Below are positions 11,645 through 22,400 of a stretch of 36,125 bases of DNA, piece after piece. A program made the translations under genes and the position numbers. Position 1 is the first letter of the stretch. Each line of letters opens with the position of its first letter. This DNA is from Rhodoferax sp. Its GTDB lineage: Bacteria; Pseudomonadota; Gammaproteobacteria; Burkholderiales; Burkholderiaceae_C. The stretch spans positions 1 to 36,125 of the forward strand of contig NZ_JAGPBB010000041.1 of assembly GCF_018063565.1 (NCBI RefSeq), given 5' to 3'. Below the pieces are notes generated by a model. The model saw only the letters and a list, made by a program, of their open reading frames with translations. It did not search any database and had not been told where the DNA came from.

Positions 11645-12460
11645 ATGAACCTGACGATTGACATTCTTGCGGCCAACATCCTGATCGTGGATGACCAGGC
11701 CGCCAACGTGCAGTTGCTGTTGCAGTTGCTCGGCGAGGCTGGCTATAGCCATTTGAGCTCGACCATGAAACCCGAGGAGGTGTGTGCACTGCACCGCAAG
11801 AATCAGTACGACCTGATCCTGCTGGACCTGCAGATGCCGGTGATGGATGGCTTTGCGGTGATGGCCGGCCTGAAAACCAACACCACCGACAGTTACCTGC
11901 CAGTGATTGTGCTGACCGCCCAGCCCGGCCACAAGCTGCAGGCGCTGGCTGCCGGTGCCAAGGACTTCATCAGCAAGCCGTTTGACCTGATTGAGGTTAA
12001 AACCCGCATTTACAACATGCTGGAGGTGCGCTTGCTGTACAAGAAGCTGGCTCAGTACAACGAGGAGCTGGAAGCCACGGTGGCCCAGCGCACTGCCGAG
12101 CTGCGCGAAAGCGAAGCCCGTTTTCGCAGCCTGACCGAACTGGCCTGCGACTGGTACTGGGAGCAGGACGAGAGCGGCAGCTTCACCAAGGTATCGGGGC
12201 CGGTGCTGGAGATGCTGGGTATTCAGGTGGAGCCTTTGCACAGCAAAGACAGGCCGCTATTGCCCAGCGGCTGGAACGATGCCGAGCGGGTGCGGCTGCA
12301 GACGATCATCAACAACCGCCAGCCGTTTCTGGACTTTGTCTTGCACCGTACCGGCCCTGACCAACGCCAGCAGGTGTTTCAGGTCAGTGGTGAGCCGATG
12401 TTCGACCGGCTCAGCCGCTTTGTCGGCTATCGCGGCATCGGGCTGGAACTGCCCGCCTGA
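11645..12460 (+). CDS. Receiver-PAS protein (orphan response regulator)
   Basis: This is a 271-residue protein. The receiver (about 8-130) has VDD, phospho-acceptor Asp61 in LLDLQMPVMDGF and the conserved Lys in SKPFD. A short coiled coil (about 135-160) joins it to one PAS domain (about 160-270), and the protein stops right after the PAS core (GYRGIGLELPA). PAS domains of this kind usually pass signals to a following kinase or cyclase, so the missing output is notable. ATG at 11645 is preferred over ATG at 11639 because GAAGGA sits eight bases before it but only two before the other. The receiver is a close paralogue of that in the REC-GGDEF-EAL protein at 8330. The next gene starts 12 bases downstream, so it is likely co-transcribed with the Crp/Fnr regulator. 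Confidence 0.9.
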   Translation: MNLTIDILAANILIVDDQAANVQLLLQLLGEAGYSHLSSTMKPEEVCALHRKNQYDLILLDLQMPVMDGFAVMAGLKTNTTDSYLPVIVLTAQPGHKLQALAAGAKDFISKPFDLIEVKTRIYNMLEVRLLYKKLAQYNEELEATVAQRTAELRESEARFRSLTELACDWYWEQDESGSFTKVSGPVLEMLGIQVEPLHSKDRPLLPSGWNDAERVRLQTIINNRQPFLDFVLHRTGPDQRQQVFQVSGEPMFDRLSRFVGYRGIGLELPA

Positions 12461-12472
12461 AGGAACGGCAGC

Positions 12473-13192
12473 TTGACCATGCCTTCACACCTCAACCAGA
12501 ACCACCTGCTGGCGGCGCTACCGGCAGCAGACTTGCAGACACTGGCAGCGCAGCTGGAACTGGTGCCGCTGGCACTGGGCCAGATGCTCTACGAACCCGG
12601 CAGCCAGATGCGCCATGCCTACTTTCCCACCTCCTCGATCGTCTCGCTGCACTATGTGACAGAGTCAGGCGCGTCGGTCGAAACCGCTGGCGTCGGCAAC
12701 GAGGGCGTGGTGGGTGTTTCACTGTACATGGGTGGCGACACCACCTCAAGTTCTGCGGTCGTGCAAACCGCCGGGCAAGCCTGGCGGCTGGACCGCCACA
12801 CACTGAAAGCAGAGTTTGACCGCTCCGGTGCCCTGCAGCGCCTGCTGCTGCGTTATGCCCAGGCCCTCATGACCCAGATGGCACAAACCGCCGTCTGCAA
12901 CCGTCACCACTCGGTCGAGCAGCAACTGTGCCGCTGGCTGCTGCTGACGCTGGACCGCCTGCCGGAACGCGAACTGGTGATGACGCAGGAACTGGTGGCC
13001 AGTATGCTGGGCGTACGTCGTGAAAGTGTGACCGACGCCGCGGGGCACCTGCAGGCCGCGGGCCACATCCGCTATCGCCGCGGCCACATCAGCGTGCTGA
13101 GCCGCAGCGGGCTGGAGGCGGGGGCGTGTGAATGCTACGGAGTGGTCAAGAAAGAACTGGACCGACTGCTCAGCGATGTGCGGCGGCCCTAG
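12473..13192 (+). CDS. Crp/Fnr-family transcriptional regulator
   Basis: This protein of about 239 residues has an N-terminal cyclic-nucleotide-type beta-roll (about 15-140) and a C-terminal winged helix-turn-helix (about 155-220) containing ELVASMLGVRRESVTDA, the recognition-helix region of Crp/Fnr proteins. There are no Fnr-type N-terminal cysteines. The ligand is not evident; the beta-roll lacks a clear cAMP-binding RxS motif. The start is either TTG at 12473, eight bases after AAGGA, or ATG at 12479, fourteen bases after it; I used TTG. It is the last plus-strand gene of the signalling series and probably in the same operon as the REC-PAS gene. Its likely targets are unknown, though envelope genes (BON, PLD) follow immediately on the other strand. 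Confidence 0.9.
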   Translation: MTMPSHLNQNHLLAALPAADLQTLAAQLELVPLALGQMLYEPGSQMRHAYFPTSSIVSLHYVTESGASVETAGVGNEGVVGVSLYMGGDTTSSSAVVQTAGQAWRLDRHTLKAEFDRSGALQRLLLRYAQALMTQMAQTAVCNRHHSVEQQLCRWLLLTLDRLPERELVMTQELVASMLGVRRESVTDAAGHLQAAGHIRYRRGHISVLSRSGLEAGACECYGVVKKELDRLLSDVRRP

Positions 13193-13210
13193 CCGGCGGC
13201 GGCCCGCCGG
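13193..13210 (+). terminator. GC hairpin between convergent genes
   Basis: CCGGCGG and CCGCCGG form a perfect 7-base stem with a 4-base loop directly after the TAG of the Crp/Fnr gene. No T-run follows immediately (a TTTTT lies about 15 bases further), so a terminator role is only plausible. It sits 11 bases from the end of the convergent BON gene. Confidence 0.35.
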
Positions 13211-13221
13211 TTGGCGGGTGC

Positions 13222-13800
13222 TTACTTTTTGACACTCATGTCATTGCCGACCTGGGTGACGCCTTCAATGCCACGGGCCACTTCCACGGCGCGGTCAATT
13301 TGACCCTGGTTGTTGACAAAGCCGCTGAGCTGCACTTCGGACTTGCGGGTGAGCACCGAGATGTCCAGGCTCTTGATGCTGACATCGGCCAGCAGTGCCG
13401 CCTTGACGCGGGTGGTGATCACGCTGTCGTCCACTTTGTTGCCCACCGTGCTGGTGCCCGATTTGACACTGAGCTTGTTGTCCACACTCTTGGCACCTTC
13501 TGCCATGCCGGCCACCGTGGCGGCGCGCTCCAGCTGCGTCTGACTGTCGACAAAGCCACTGAGCATGACCTCGCCCTTGCGGGTCTCGACCTTGATGTCA
13601 AAACCCTTGATCTCGTCGTCAGCCAGCAGGGCTGATTTGACTCGGGTGGTCACCACACTGTCATCAAGCTCGGTGCCCACCGTGATATTGGGTGCCGCTG
13701 CACCGGTGGCGTCCGCGGGCTTGTTGCAGGCGACCATCGAAATGGTCATGACGCCGGCCAGGGTGGTGGTCAAAATACGCAGGCCAAGGGGGTTGTTCAT
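13222..13800 (-). CDS. Lipoprotein with two BON domains
   Basis: This is a 192-residue predicted lipoprotein. A short hydrophobic signal ends at a lipobox-like MVAC (Cys25). Two BON domains follow (about 46-112 and 122-190). They are internal duplicates: DDSVVTTRVKSALLAD matches DDSVITTRVKAALLAD, and both end with MLSGFV or QLSGFV. BON domains are found in OsmY-type periplasmic stress proteins and are thought to contact phospholipid surfaces. ATG at 13800 has GGAGA seven bases upstream, and upstream codons in frame lack such a site. It lies 92 bases downstream of the PLD gene on the same strand and may share its transcript. A role in envelope or osmotic stress is inferred from the family. Confidence 0.9.
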   Translation of the reverse strand: MNNPLGLRILTTTLAGVMTISMVACNKPADATGAAAPNITVGTELDDSVVTTRVKSALLADDEIKGFDIKVETRKGEVMLSGFVDSQTQLERAATVAGMAEGAKSVDNKLSVKSGTSTVGNKVDDSVITTRVKAALLADVSIKSLDISVLTRKSEVQLSGFVNNQGQIDRAVEVARGIEGVTQVGNDMSVKK

Positions 13801-13892
13801 CAGTAATTCTCCGGGTTGAAAGGGGTTGCCGGGTCCGACTGTGACGGCAAGCGGGGCGGCCGTCTGTGCGATAACGAACCCAGAGCAAGCCA

Positions 13893-15287
13893 CTACAGCA
13901 GGCGTTGCCATAGCTGCGCCAGCCACTCCTTGAGCTGAAGCACCGCGCCACGCTGTGCCCAGGCTTGGGCGTCAACCCGCTGCGAGGCGGCCAGATCACG
14001 CGCAAACATGGTCTCCATTTGGGCCGCAAAATCGCGCCCGAGCACCACGGCATCGAGTTCGTCGTTGTCCATGAAACTGCGCCAGTCGAGGTTGCTGGAA
14101 CCCACGCTGGACCAGATGCCATCGATCACCGCCGTCTTGGCGTGCAACAGCGCGCCGTGGCGCTCATAAATGTGCACACCACCGGCCAGCAGGCTGGCGT
14201 AATGGGCGCGCCCGGCATGAAAAACCAGGCTGGAGTCGCTGTAGCTGGGCAGGATCAGGCGCACCTCGACACCGCGTGCGGCCGCGGCGGTCAGCGCCTG
14301 ACGCAATTGTGGGTCGGGCACGAAATAGGCATTGGTCAGGTCGACGTGCCGCTCGGCATTGCCAATGGCCGAGATCAGCGTCAGGTACATCAGGCTGTAG
14401 GGGTCGTCGGGCGAGCTGCCAATGGCGCGCACGATGTCGCGCCCGACTGCCACCAGAGGCGGGAAGTACTTTTTGGGCAACAGCGCCCGGCCTTGCTGCT
14501 TGGCCCAGGTTTGCAGAAAAAACTTCTGGAACTCGGCCACCACCGGACCTTCGATCTGCAGGTCGGTATCGCGCCAGGCGGCGGGGCTTGGCACGGCTTT
14601 CTTGGCGCGCCGCAGAATGGCCCCCGAGGAGTAAACGCTGCTGATGTTGATGCCACCCACAAAGGCCAGCCGTCCGTCGACCACCAGCAGCTTGCGGTGG
14701 TCGCGCTGGTTGAGCACCCAGTCACCGCGCGCCAGCGCCGGATTGACCGGATTGAATTCCAGCACCGCAACGCCAGCCTCGATCAGTGTCGCGAAGAAGG
14801 TTTTGGGCGTCTGGAGTCCACCGACACTGTCATAGATCAGGTTGACCTGGACGCCACGACGCTGATGGCGCAGCAGTTCGCTGACAAATGCCAGCCCCAC
14901 CGCATCGTCTTCGATGATGTAGGACTCGATGTTGATGTGGTCTTGCGCCTGCGCCATGGCGGCAAACATGGCCGCATAGGTGGCCGGGCCGTCTTGCAGC
15001 AGTGTGGTTCGATTGCCCACCACCAGGGGGCTGCCGGTGACGGCCTGCTCCAGCGTGATCTGTTTGTCGAGGATATCCAGATGGCCGGAGCGGGCCCGGA
15101 GTGCCGCCAGCAGCGCGGCGCTGCGTTTGGCACTCAAGGGGCCGTGCGCATTGTCGAACTGCGCTGCCTGTGTGGCATGGCGCGCCAGAATCGCCTCGGT
15201 GTTGGGCAGGTCGGCGCACCCTGCCGTGCTCAGGCTGCAAAGCACCAGCGCCAACGATTGAAGGCGCAGCCGGGTAGGAGTCTGCAT
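13893..15287 (-). CDS. Cardiolipin synthase-like phospholipase D lipoprotein
   Basis: This is a 464-residue protein with a lipoprotein signal (SLSTAGC, Cys24) and two phospholipase D modules. HKD motif 1 is HRKLLVVD (His197, Lys199, Asp204) followed by GG. HKD motif 2 is HAKTAVID (His382, Lys384, Asp389) followed by GSSN. This is the architecture of bacterial cardiolipin synthases of the PLD type, which join phosphatidyl groups at the membrane. The lipid anchor suggests action on the outer face of the inner membrane or at the outer membrane. ATG at 15287 opens a good signal peptide although the ribosome-binding site is weak. It is divergent from the WxxGxW protein gene across 127 bases and lies upstream of the two-BON lipoprotein gene. 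Another PLD activity on phospholipids cannot be excluded. Confidence 0.9.
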   Translation of the reverse strand: MQTPTRLRLQSLALVLCSLSTAGCADLPNTEAILARHATQAAQFDNAHGPLSAKRSAALLAALRARSGHLDILDKQITLEQAVTGSPLVVGNRTTLLQDGPATYAAMFAAMAQAQDHINIESYIIEDDAVGLAFVSELLRHQRRGVQVNLIYDSVGGLQTPKTFFATLIEAGVAVLEFNPVNPALARGDWVLNQRDHRKLLVVDGRLAFVGGINISSVYSSGAILRRAKKAVPSPAAWRDTDLQIEGPVVAEFQKFFLQTWAKQQGRALLPKKYFPPLVAVGRDIVRAIGSSPDDPYSLMYLTLISAIGNAERHVDLTNAYFVPDPQLRQALTAAAARGVEVRLILPSYSDSSLVFHAGRAHYASLLAGGVHIYERHGALLHAKTAVIDGIWSSVGSSNLDWRSFMDNDELDAVVLGRDFAAQMETMFARDLAASQRVDAQAWAQRGAVLQLKEWLAQLWQRLL

Positions 15288-15414
15288 GGTGGGGGTTTGG
15301 CAAGGCGTAGGCAGTCAGAATAAGGCGTGCCTTGCCGGTTTTCAGTGCGCCAACGCACCGACTGGCCCAGCGCCAGCCACGACCATGGCATCTCCAACCA
15401 AACTTGAGGTGTCT

Positions 15415-15840
15415 ATGAAACTTAGTCGACTTGTGCAGGGCCTGTTACTGGCCGTGACACTGGCCACCGGCGCTGCCGCCAGCGCACAGGTGAGCTTGCG
15501 CATCAACATCGGGCCACCGCCGCTGATCTTTGAACCGGTGCCGATGATGGCACCCGGCTATATCTGGGCACCGGGCTACTGGGCCTGGAACCATGACCGT
15601 CACATCTGGGTGCGGGGCCGCGCCATCGTGCAGCGCCAGGGTTACCGCTGGGAACCTGACCGCTGGGAGCAGCGCGGCAACATTTACTACCGTCAACCTG
15701 GCAACTGGAGCCGTGAGAGCCAATACCAGCCACCGCGCGCACACCCGAATCCGCGGTTGCAACAGCCCAAACGACCCAACGGGAAGGCCGCCAAACGCGG
15801 CCCATGGGAGGAGCCGCCACACGACAACCGCCGCCGCTGA
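15415..15840 (+). CDS. Secreted WxxGxW/YxW-repeat protein
   Basis: This is a 141-residue protein. A clear signal peptide (about 1-24, cleavage near AASAQ) is followed by tandem aromatic repeats: APGYIWAPGYWAW, HIWVRGR, GYRWEPDRWEQR and YRQPGNW. The C-terminus (about 100-141) is basic, proline-rich and likely disordered. Small exported proteins with repeated WxPGxW segments are frequent in beta- and gammaproteobacteria, but their role is not established. ATG at 15415 has GAGG six bases upstream. It is monocistronic, ending in a strong terminator 33 bases after the stop. Confidence 0.85.
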   Translation: MKLSRLVQGLLLAVTLATGAAASAQVSLRINIGPPPLIFEPVPMMAPGYIWAPGYWAWNHDRHIWVRGRAIVQRQGYRWEPDRWEQRGNIYYRQPGNWSRESQYQPPRAHPNPRLQQPKRPNGKAAKRGPWEEPPHDNRRR

Positions 15841-15872
15841 ACCAGGCAAGACTTGCGTCGTTTGACGAACCG

Positions 15873-15904
15873 CCGGTGGTTGGCGAATCCACCGGTTTTT
15901 TTTT
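15873..15904 (+). terminator. Rho-independent terminator
   Basis: CCGGTGG (15873-15879) pairs perfectly with CCACCGG (15889-15895) around a 9-base loop. Nine T follow at once (15896-15904). It terminates the WxxGxW protein gene. Confidence 0.9.
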
Positions 15905-16029
15905 CGCGCCCTCAATCAGCCTCGCACCGACAAAGCGAAACCCCGGGATCCGATAGGCGAATCACGGGGTTACAGGCGTTGCTCGCCAGGCTCAGGTTCC
16001 CGGCGCATCGTCCGGGCACTGTATCGGGT

Positions 16030-16344
16030 TCAGGGACGAACCGCGATCTCGTTCTTGACGGACTTGACGTGGTTGACGCCACGGGCGATCCGTTCGGCTT
16101 CGCTCTTTTCCACTGCATTTTTGGCAAAACCGGACAGCATCACACTGCCATTGAGCGTTTCCACACTGATCGAGGTTGCGCTGACCAGCTTGCTCTCGGC
16201 CATGCGGGCCTTGACCATCGTCGTGATGCCCGCGTCATCCACATAAGCGCCCACAGTTTCCTGTCCCCGGCCCACGGCACATCCGCTCGCCGAGATGATA
16301 AGCAGCGCTGCCGTGGCAACCGCAAGGGTGGTTCGAATGAACAT
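16030..16344 (-). CDS. Small BON-domain lipoprotein
   Basis: This is a 104-residue protein. A hydrophobic signal ends at a good lipobox (ISASGC, Cys about 22), then one BON domain (about 32-103) contains ITTMVKARMAE and SVMLSGFAKN. It is related to the two-BON lipoprotein at 13222. ATG at 16344 has GGAGA six bases upstream; an earlier in-frame start would bury the signal peptide. It probably acts in the periplasm at a membrane surface. It lies downstream of the cyclic glucan synthase gene (141-base gap) on the same strand, so it could be read from that transcript or from its own promoter. Confidence 0.88.
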   Translation of the reverse strand: MFIRTTLAVATAALLIISASGCAVGRGQETVGAYVDDAGITTMVKARMAESKLVSATSISVETLNGSVMLSGFAKNAVEKSEAERIARGVNHVKSVKNEIAVRP

Positions 16345-16485
16345 GATGATTCTCCAAAAGGATATTGACGGTGAAAGCCCCACCATCGATGGGCGAAAAA
16401 CCGGGACATTCCCAGTCGATGGCTTGACTTTAGAAGTCGCGGCACGCGGTGTCGGTACGCTGGCGCACGCACAGTGGCAGGCGGT

Positions 16486-19400
16486 TCAAGGCAACAGCGG
16501 GATCACCATGCAGGACTGTGGGGACAGGGTGGTCCAGGCGAGCCACTGACCCGGCAGCAGCAATTGCGCACCTGACGCTGCATGGGTTGCCAGCGCCTGC
16601 GCCGGGTTGGCGCGCATCAGGATGAAGCGCATCTGTCGGTCTGCCCGCCTCAGTGTCAGCTCGGCCTGCGGCCAGTCTCCCGGCAGGCAGGGCGTGAAGC
16701 GCAGACGCTTGGCTTCCTGGGTCAGACCGAACATCGACTCGATCACGGCACGGTGCAGCCAGGCGGCCGCTCCGGTGTACCAGCTCCAGCCACCGCGCCC
16801 GACATAGGGCGGCTGACTGCAGACATCGCCGGCCATGACATAGGGCTCCAGCCCGTAGACCGGGCCGCGGGTCGGGTGAGCGCTGCGGTGTGCCGGGCTC
16901 AGGTAGGTGAAATAGCGGTAAACCTGGTCGCCAGCGCTGGCGCTGGCCGTATTGGCCGCGACCCCGGCGGTGGCCAGTTGCGCCTGCGCCATCAGCGCCC
17001 AGATTGCAGCGTGGGCGTATTGGCCACCGTTCTCCCGCACACCGCCCGGGTAAGCCTGGATGTAGCCGGCGCTGGGTACCGCGTGGACCAGAGGTGGTGC
17101 CAGCAGGCAGATCAGACCCGCCTGCGGATCCACCAGTTGCGCTTGTACCGAGGCCATGGCTTGTTGCTGCATCGCCAGTGGGGCGACACCGGAGAGCACC
17201 GCCCAGGCCTGGGCAATCAGATCAATGCGCGCCTCCGGGTTGACGCTGGCTCCCAGCGCCTGGCCGTTGTCAAAATAAGCGCGAGTAAACCAATGGCCGT
17301 CCCAAGCCTGGGTCGTCAGCGCGGCGCGCCAACCGGCGGCAGCGCGCTCCCAGCGCTGTGCCCGCCCCTTGTCACCGCGCTCGTGGGCAATCGGCGCAAA
17401 ATCGGTCGCCAGGCGACACAGGAACCAGGCCAGCCAGACCGACTCGCCGCGCCCCTCGATGCCGATCTGGTTCATGCCGTCGTTCCAGTCACCGCTGCCC
17501 ATCAGCGGCAAGCCGTGGCTGCCCACGCGCAAACTGCGGTCGATGGCACGCGCCGCATGTTCGTAGACGGTGGCCTGCTGGGCACTGACCGTCGGCTCAA
17601 AATAAGCGTCCTCGGCACCCGCCGCAATGGCAGGCCCGTCAAGAAACGCGACCGATTCATCGAGCAGCGAGGTGTCGCCGGTGGCGCGCAGGTAATGCAC
17701 GCAGGCATACGCCAGCCACAGCAGATCGTCAGAAAAGTGGGTGCGCACCCCAACGCCTCGCGGGTCGTGCCACCAGTGCTGCACATCCCCGGCCATGAAC
17801 TGACGCGAGGCATTGAGCACAATCTGCGCCCGCAGCATCTGCGGTGCGCCCCAGGCCAGGGCCATGGCGTCCTGTAACTGGTCGCGAAAACCGGTCGCCC
17901 CGCCCGCCTGGTAAAAGCCCGCCTTGGCCCAAAGACGGCACGACACCGCCTGGTAAAGCAGCCAGTGATTGACCAGCGCGTCCAGCCGGTCGTCGGGCGT
18001 TTTGACGGTGGTGGCCCCGAGCAACTGTTGCCAGCCCTGTCTGACTTGCTGCAGGCGTTGTGTCGCCGATAGGCGGATGGCGCTCACCAGCAAGTCCTTG
18101 GCCCGCTGTGGCGTGGCACCAAAACCCATCAGGAACGTGCGCTCTGCAGATTGGCCGCCCGCCAGGACCAGGTGAACCGACATGGCGGCACAGGGGTCCA
18201 GGCCATCACCACTGGTCTGGCCAAAGTAGTCTGGCACCACCAGCCGTCCACGGCTGTCAAAGCACTCGCGACGGTCGCAGGTCCAGTCGTCGTTGTCGGG
18301 ATCGGGGGCGGCTTCAGTGTCGGCGGTGGCCAGAAATGCGGTGCCATCGCCAAAGCCCGCCGACCGATCACGCTGGGTAGACCACAACGACAGCACTCCG
18401 GCATCGTGGCCGGCAGCGGTGCGCACGGTGGTGCGGTCCAGGCGGCTGGCACCCATTTGCCATTCTGCGATACCGATCAGGCGCAGATGCAATGCCTTGC
18501 TGCCCAGGTTCACCAGCGCCAGATGCACCTGTTTGACGGCAATGGCCGCCGCCACACACCAGGTCGCTGTGACCTGCAGATCGCCGCGTCGGTGGCTGAT
18601 ACGGGTGAACCCCTGCCCGTGGGTCACGTGATACGTCAGGTCATCCTGAACACCCGCCGAAGGTGCCACTGACCAGAGTTCGCGGGTTTTGCTGTTTTGC
18701 AACAAAAACCATTCAGAGGGCGGATCAGACACCGGGTCGTTCGACCAGCTGGTGAGCTGGTTCAAGCGGCTGTTGACCGCCCAGGTGTATCCTCCGCCAG
18801 CCTCTGAAACCTGGGCTCCAAACGATGCATTGGCGAGCACATTGATCCACGGCCTGGGTGGGCGCTGGCGGGCATGAACGTCAAACACAAACTCACCGCT
18901 GCCTGGCACAAATCGGCCACCGCCGGGCACCGGTGCGACGCGACTGGTCGACAACCCCAACGCGGTGGTGGAGGTGCCCTGGCGGAGTTCAAGCCCAACT
19001 TCGTGCAAGTCGAGCCAGTTTTGCACGTGGTGCGCCAGACCACGCCCATCGGCATGCAACACCACCCGCGCCAGACTGTGCAGGGTGTTGAGCTCCGGCG
19101 CGGTGAGCTCGTCGGCACGCAGCAGATGCAGGCGTGTCTGCGGGTTGCCGGTTCGGGCGGCGCAGTCGGCCTGATGCCGATCTCGCAGCAGCATGAGTTC
19201 GCGCGTCAGCGGCATCAGATAGGACGCTGGCTCGGCGTTCACCACCACCAGATCGCAGGCCACCCGACCCCATAGCCACAGCCCCAGCGCCTGCGTCAGC
19301 GCACGCAGCAATCCCAGTCCCTGGATCGAACTGACTTGCACCAGAAGCAACGGGTGATCGCCAGAAACATCGAAACGCCACAGCAGCCGGCGGTCACATA

Positions 19401-22400
19401 CCTCCGTGGCGGCGCTGGCCGGCCGCACTGCGCGGGCCTGCACCTGGGTGTGGCTCAACACCAGCGCACTGGTCAGCGACTGCTGCGCGGCGTAGTTTTC
19501 GGCACTGATGCGCAAGGCGCGCAACCGGATGCCCATCAGCGTGGCCGACATCAGTGATGCGCGTTGCACATTGCTGGTCTGGCGATACTTGTCGATCACC
19601 GCGCGCAGGGTGTCGCGATGGCTCGATGCCGCCGTGGCAAAGCTCAGTCGCGCTTTGCGCATGGCAGGAATCCGCAGCGTGACCGACAGTGCGCAGATCG
19701 GGTCGAGCCCGGTCGACAACTGATCGGTCGCGGGGGGAGTGGCCTCGGGGATGTCAGGAAAGCTGGCCATCGGGGCACTGGCACTGCGGTTGCGCCCGCT
19801 CCAGGCCTGGCGATCCACGGCGCAGCGCACCCGAAGCGGCTGCACGCTGATGTCGGTCAGGAAATGGGCCACCTTGAGACCCTCCTCACTCGACTGGCGG
19901 GGTTTGCGCTCAAACAGCAGGGCGTGCTCCGAAGGCAACCACTGGGCACTGACAAACAGGTTCATGAACGCCGGATGCGCCGCATCAGCGCGCGCTGTGG
20001 ACAAGGCAGGTTCGAACGCGGAGATCAGCTCAATGTCCAGCGCCTGGTCACTCAGGTTGCGCAGCTCAACCTGGCGAAACTCGATGTCGTCCTCCGGGCT
20101 GACCCATACCGTGGTGTGGGCTTGCAGGCTGGGCCAGACGGCGTCGAAACACACCCGATCGGAGTGAAAAACACATTTGTAGTGCGCTGCCGGGTCCGGC
20201 GCCGGGTGTTGCGTGATCGAATAGGGTGCGGCGCTGTCACTGTGGCGCAGGTAAATGAAACTGCCACGCTCGTCGCGCAGGACGTCGTCGCGAATCCGGG
20301 TGATGCCGGTTTGGTCCCAGCTGCTGGCACCGGCGCCGTTGGCACGCAACTGCACGCTGTAGCGCCCGTTCGACAGCACATGGGTCGGCTCCAGGGCGGC
20401 GCTGCCCGGAATCACTTCGCGCAGCAAACCCGGCAAATGGCGACGCTGCGCCTGGGTAACCGGACCGGGGGGGGTGCAGACCAGACTGGAAATCTCGCGG
20501 GGCACACGTTCGTGCAGCAACGACGAGACCGCCTGAAGGTGGGCGTTGGCCATACCCCAGCGTTGCGCGGCACCATGGTGCAAGAGGTTGGTCAGCGCCA
20601 CAATGCTCATCCCCTGATGGTGCGCCATGTAGGTGGCAACCGGCACAAATGCCTCTTCCCCGGTGCGTCGCGCACTGGTGAAGTCCAGCGCTTCGATAAA
20701 GCCATAGCGCCCGCGCGCACCGAGTTTTTCCAGCGTGGCAAAGTTCAGCATGGCAGCGTGAGGCAACCATTGCGCGGCCAGTGCGGTGGCGTAGGGTGCG
20801 ATCACCAGTTCGTCGGGGGGGGTGCGGCGCAGCGCCAGACCGGGCACACCCTGGGGGGCATATTGATAGGCAAGCGAATCGTCGCTGGCGGCATAGGCCG
20901 ACTCCGATATGCCCCAAGGCAAACCCAAGCGCCTGGTGAAGGCAAACTGCGCGCGCAACGCCGCCTGGCAAGCCTCATGCAGCACACTGCCAGCGGGCTC
21001 GCGTAGCACCAGGCCGGGCATCAGATACTCAAACATCGAGCCGGTCCACGAGCGCAGGCCCGCCGCGCTGCCCTGCACAAAAAATGGACGCCCCAGCGCC
21101 GCCCAATGACGCACCGGAACGTCACCACGGGCGACCGCCAGCAGGCTCGTCAACCGCGATTCGGAGGCCAGCAGGTCATAAAACCCGGCGTCGCGCTGAT
21201 GCTCGGCCACCCGGTAGCCGATATGGAACAAATGACGGGAACGGCTGTACAAAAAAGAGAAATCGGCTTGCCAGGCCAAAGCTCGCAAGGCGCTGGCAAG
21301 CGCCAGGAGCCGCGTTTGCGACCAAGCTTTGCCGGGCGGCTGCGCCAGCCCATGTGCCAGCATGTCGAGCCGCGCCGAGCGCACCGTGGCACGGTGGTCT
21401 GCCAGCAGCCATTTCAGTTCATCACGTTGCGCCGCGTTCAAGGCACTGCGGCGTGTCAGCCAGGGTCTTAGCCGCAAACGTGCGACCGCGATGGCGTTCT
21501 GACAGACCTGGGGGTCCTCGGCCGTTGCGGCCAGCGCCAGACAAGCCTGCGCGGTCGCCAGCAAATGGGCGCTGAGATTGCCACTGTCAACGGTTGACAC
21601 GTACATTGGCAGCAGGGGCTCGCAAGTCCGGGTGTCGTACCAGTTCATGAAATGGCCCTGGTGGCGCGCCAGCGTGTGCAACGTGGCCAGCGTTGCCTCA
21701 AGCCGCGCCAGCATCTCCTGTGTGCCGATCCAGCCAAAGGTGCGAGCGCACGCCACACTCAACAAATACATGCCAATGTTGGTAGGCGATGTCCGGTGTG
21801 CCACCATGTCGTAGGGCAGCACCTGCAGGTTGTCCGGCGGCAGGTGGTGGTCAGCCGGTCCGACGCAGCGCTCGAACAGGCGCCAGGTGTCGCGGGCGAT
21901 GTTTTCCAGGTAGCGCCGGTCGGCAGCAGCCAAAGGCACATCGCAATCCGGGGCCCGGGGCAGACTGCCCCACCAGGTCCAAAGCGGTGCGGCACCCCAC
22001 ACCAGACAAAACGCGCCGGCCAGCCAGGGCATTGGCGTCGCACCGAGGTACAAGGCGCCCCATAGCAGCAGCGCCAGCAACGGCTCGCGCCAGTGCTGAC
22101 GCACCACCGCCGGCAGCTCTGAGCGCGCCTGTGCGGCAGCAACTGCGGCAGTGGTCCATTGCAGCAAATGTCGCCTGCTGACGGCCATGCGGTACAGGGC
22201 TCGGGCGATGGCATCGAGGTTTTGCATCGACTGCTGCAGCAGCTGTGCCAACAACCAGCCCCCTGCGAGCCCCGCACGCGCCAGATCAAGCCATGCGGCA
22301 CCATAGAAATGCCGCCTTGCCGTGTCGAATCGGCTGGGCAAGAAGCCCGCCAGTGAACCCATCAGCGGTCCGGCCGAGAACGCCGCCAACACCACCAACA

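Noticed and set aside
13965-15323. Long plus-strand frame opposite the PLD gene
   Set aside because: It is antisense to a gene with two intact HKD motifs; composition is shadow-like and there is no ribosome-binding site.
15297-15325. TTGGCA with ATAAGG 17 bases later as a promoter for the WxxGxW gene
   Set aside because: The -10 match is poor and the region is GC-rich; a chance occurrence is likely.
19564-21006. 480-codon plus-strand frame within the glucan synthase gene
   Set aside because: It is one of several antisense frames inside a continuous 2,808-codon gene and has no recognisable domain.
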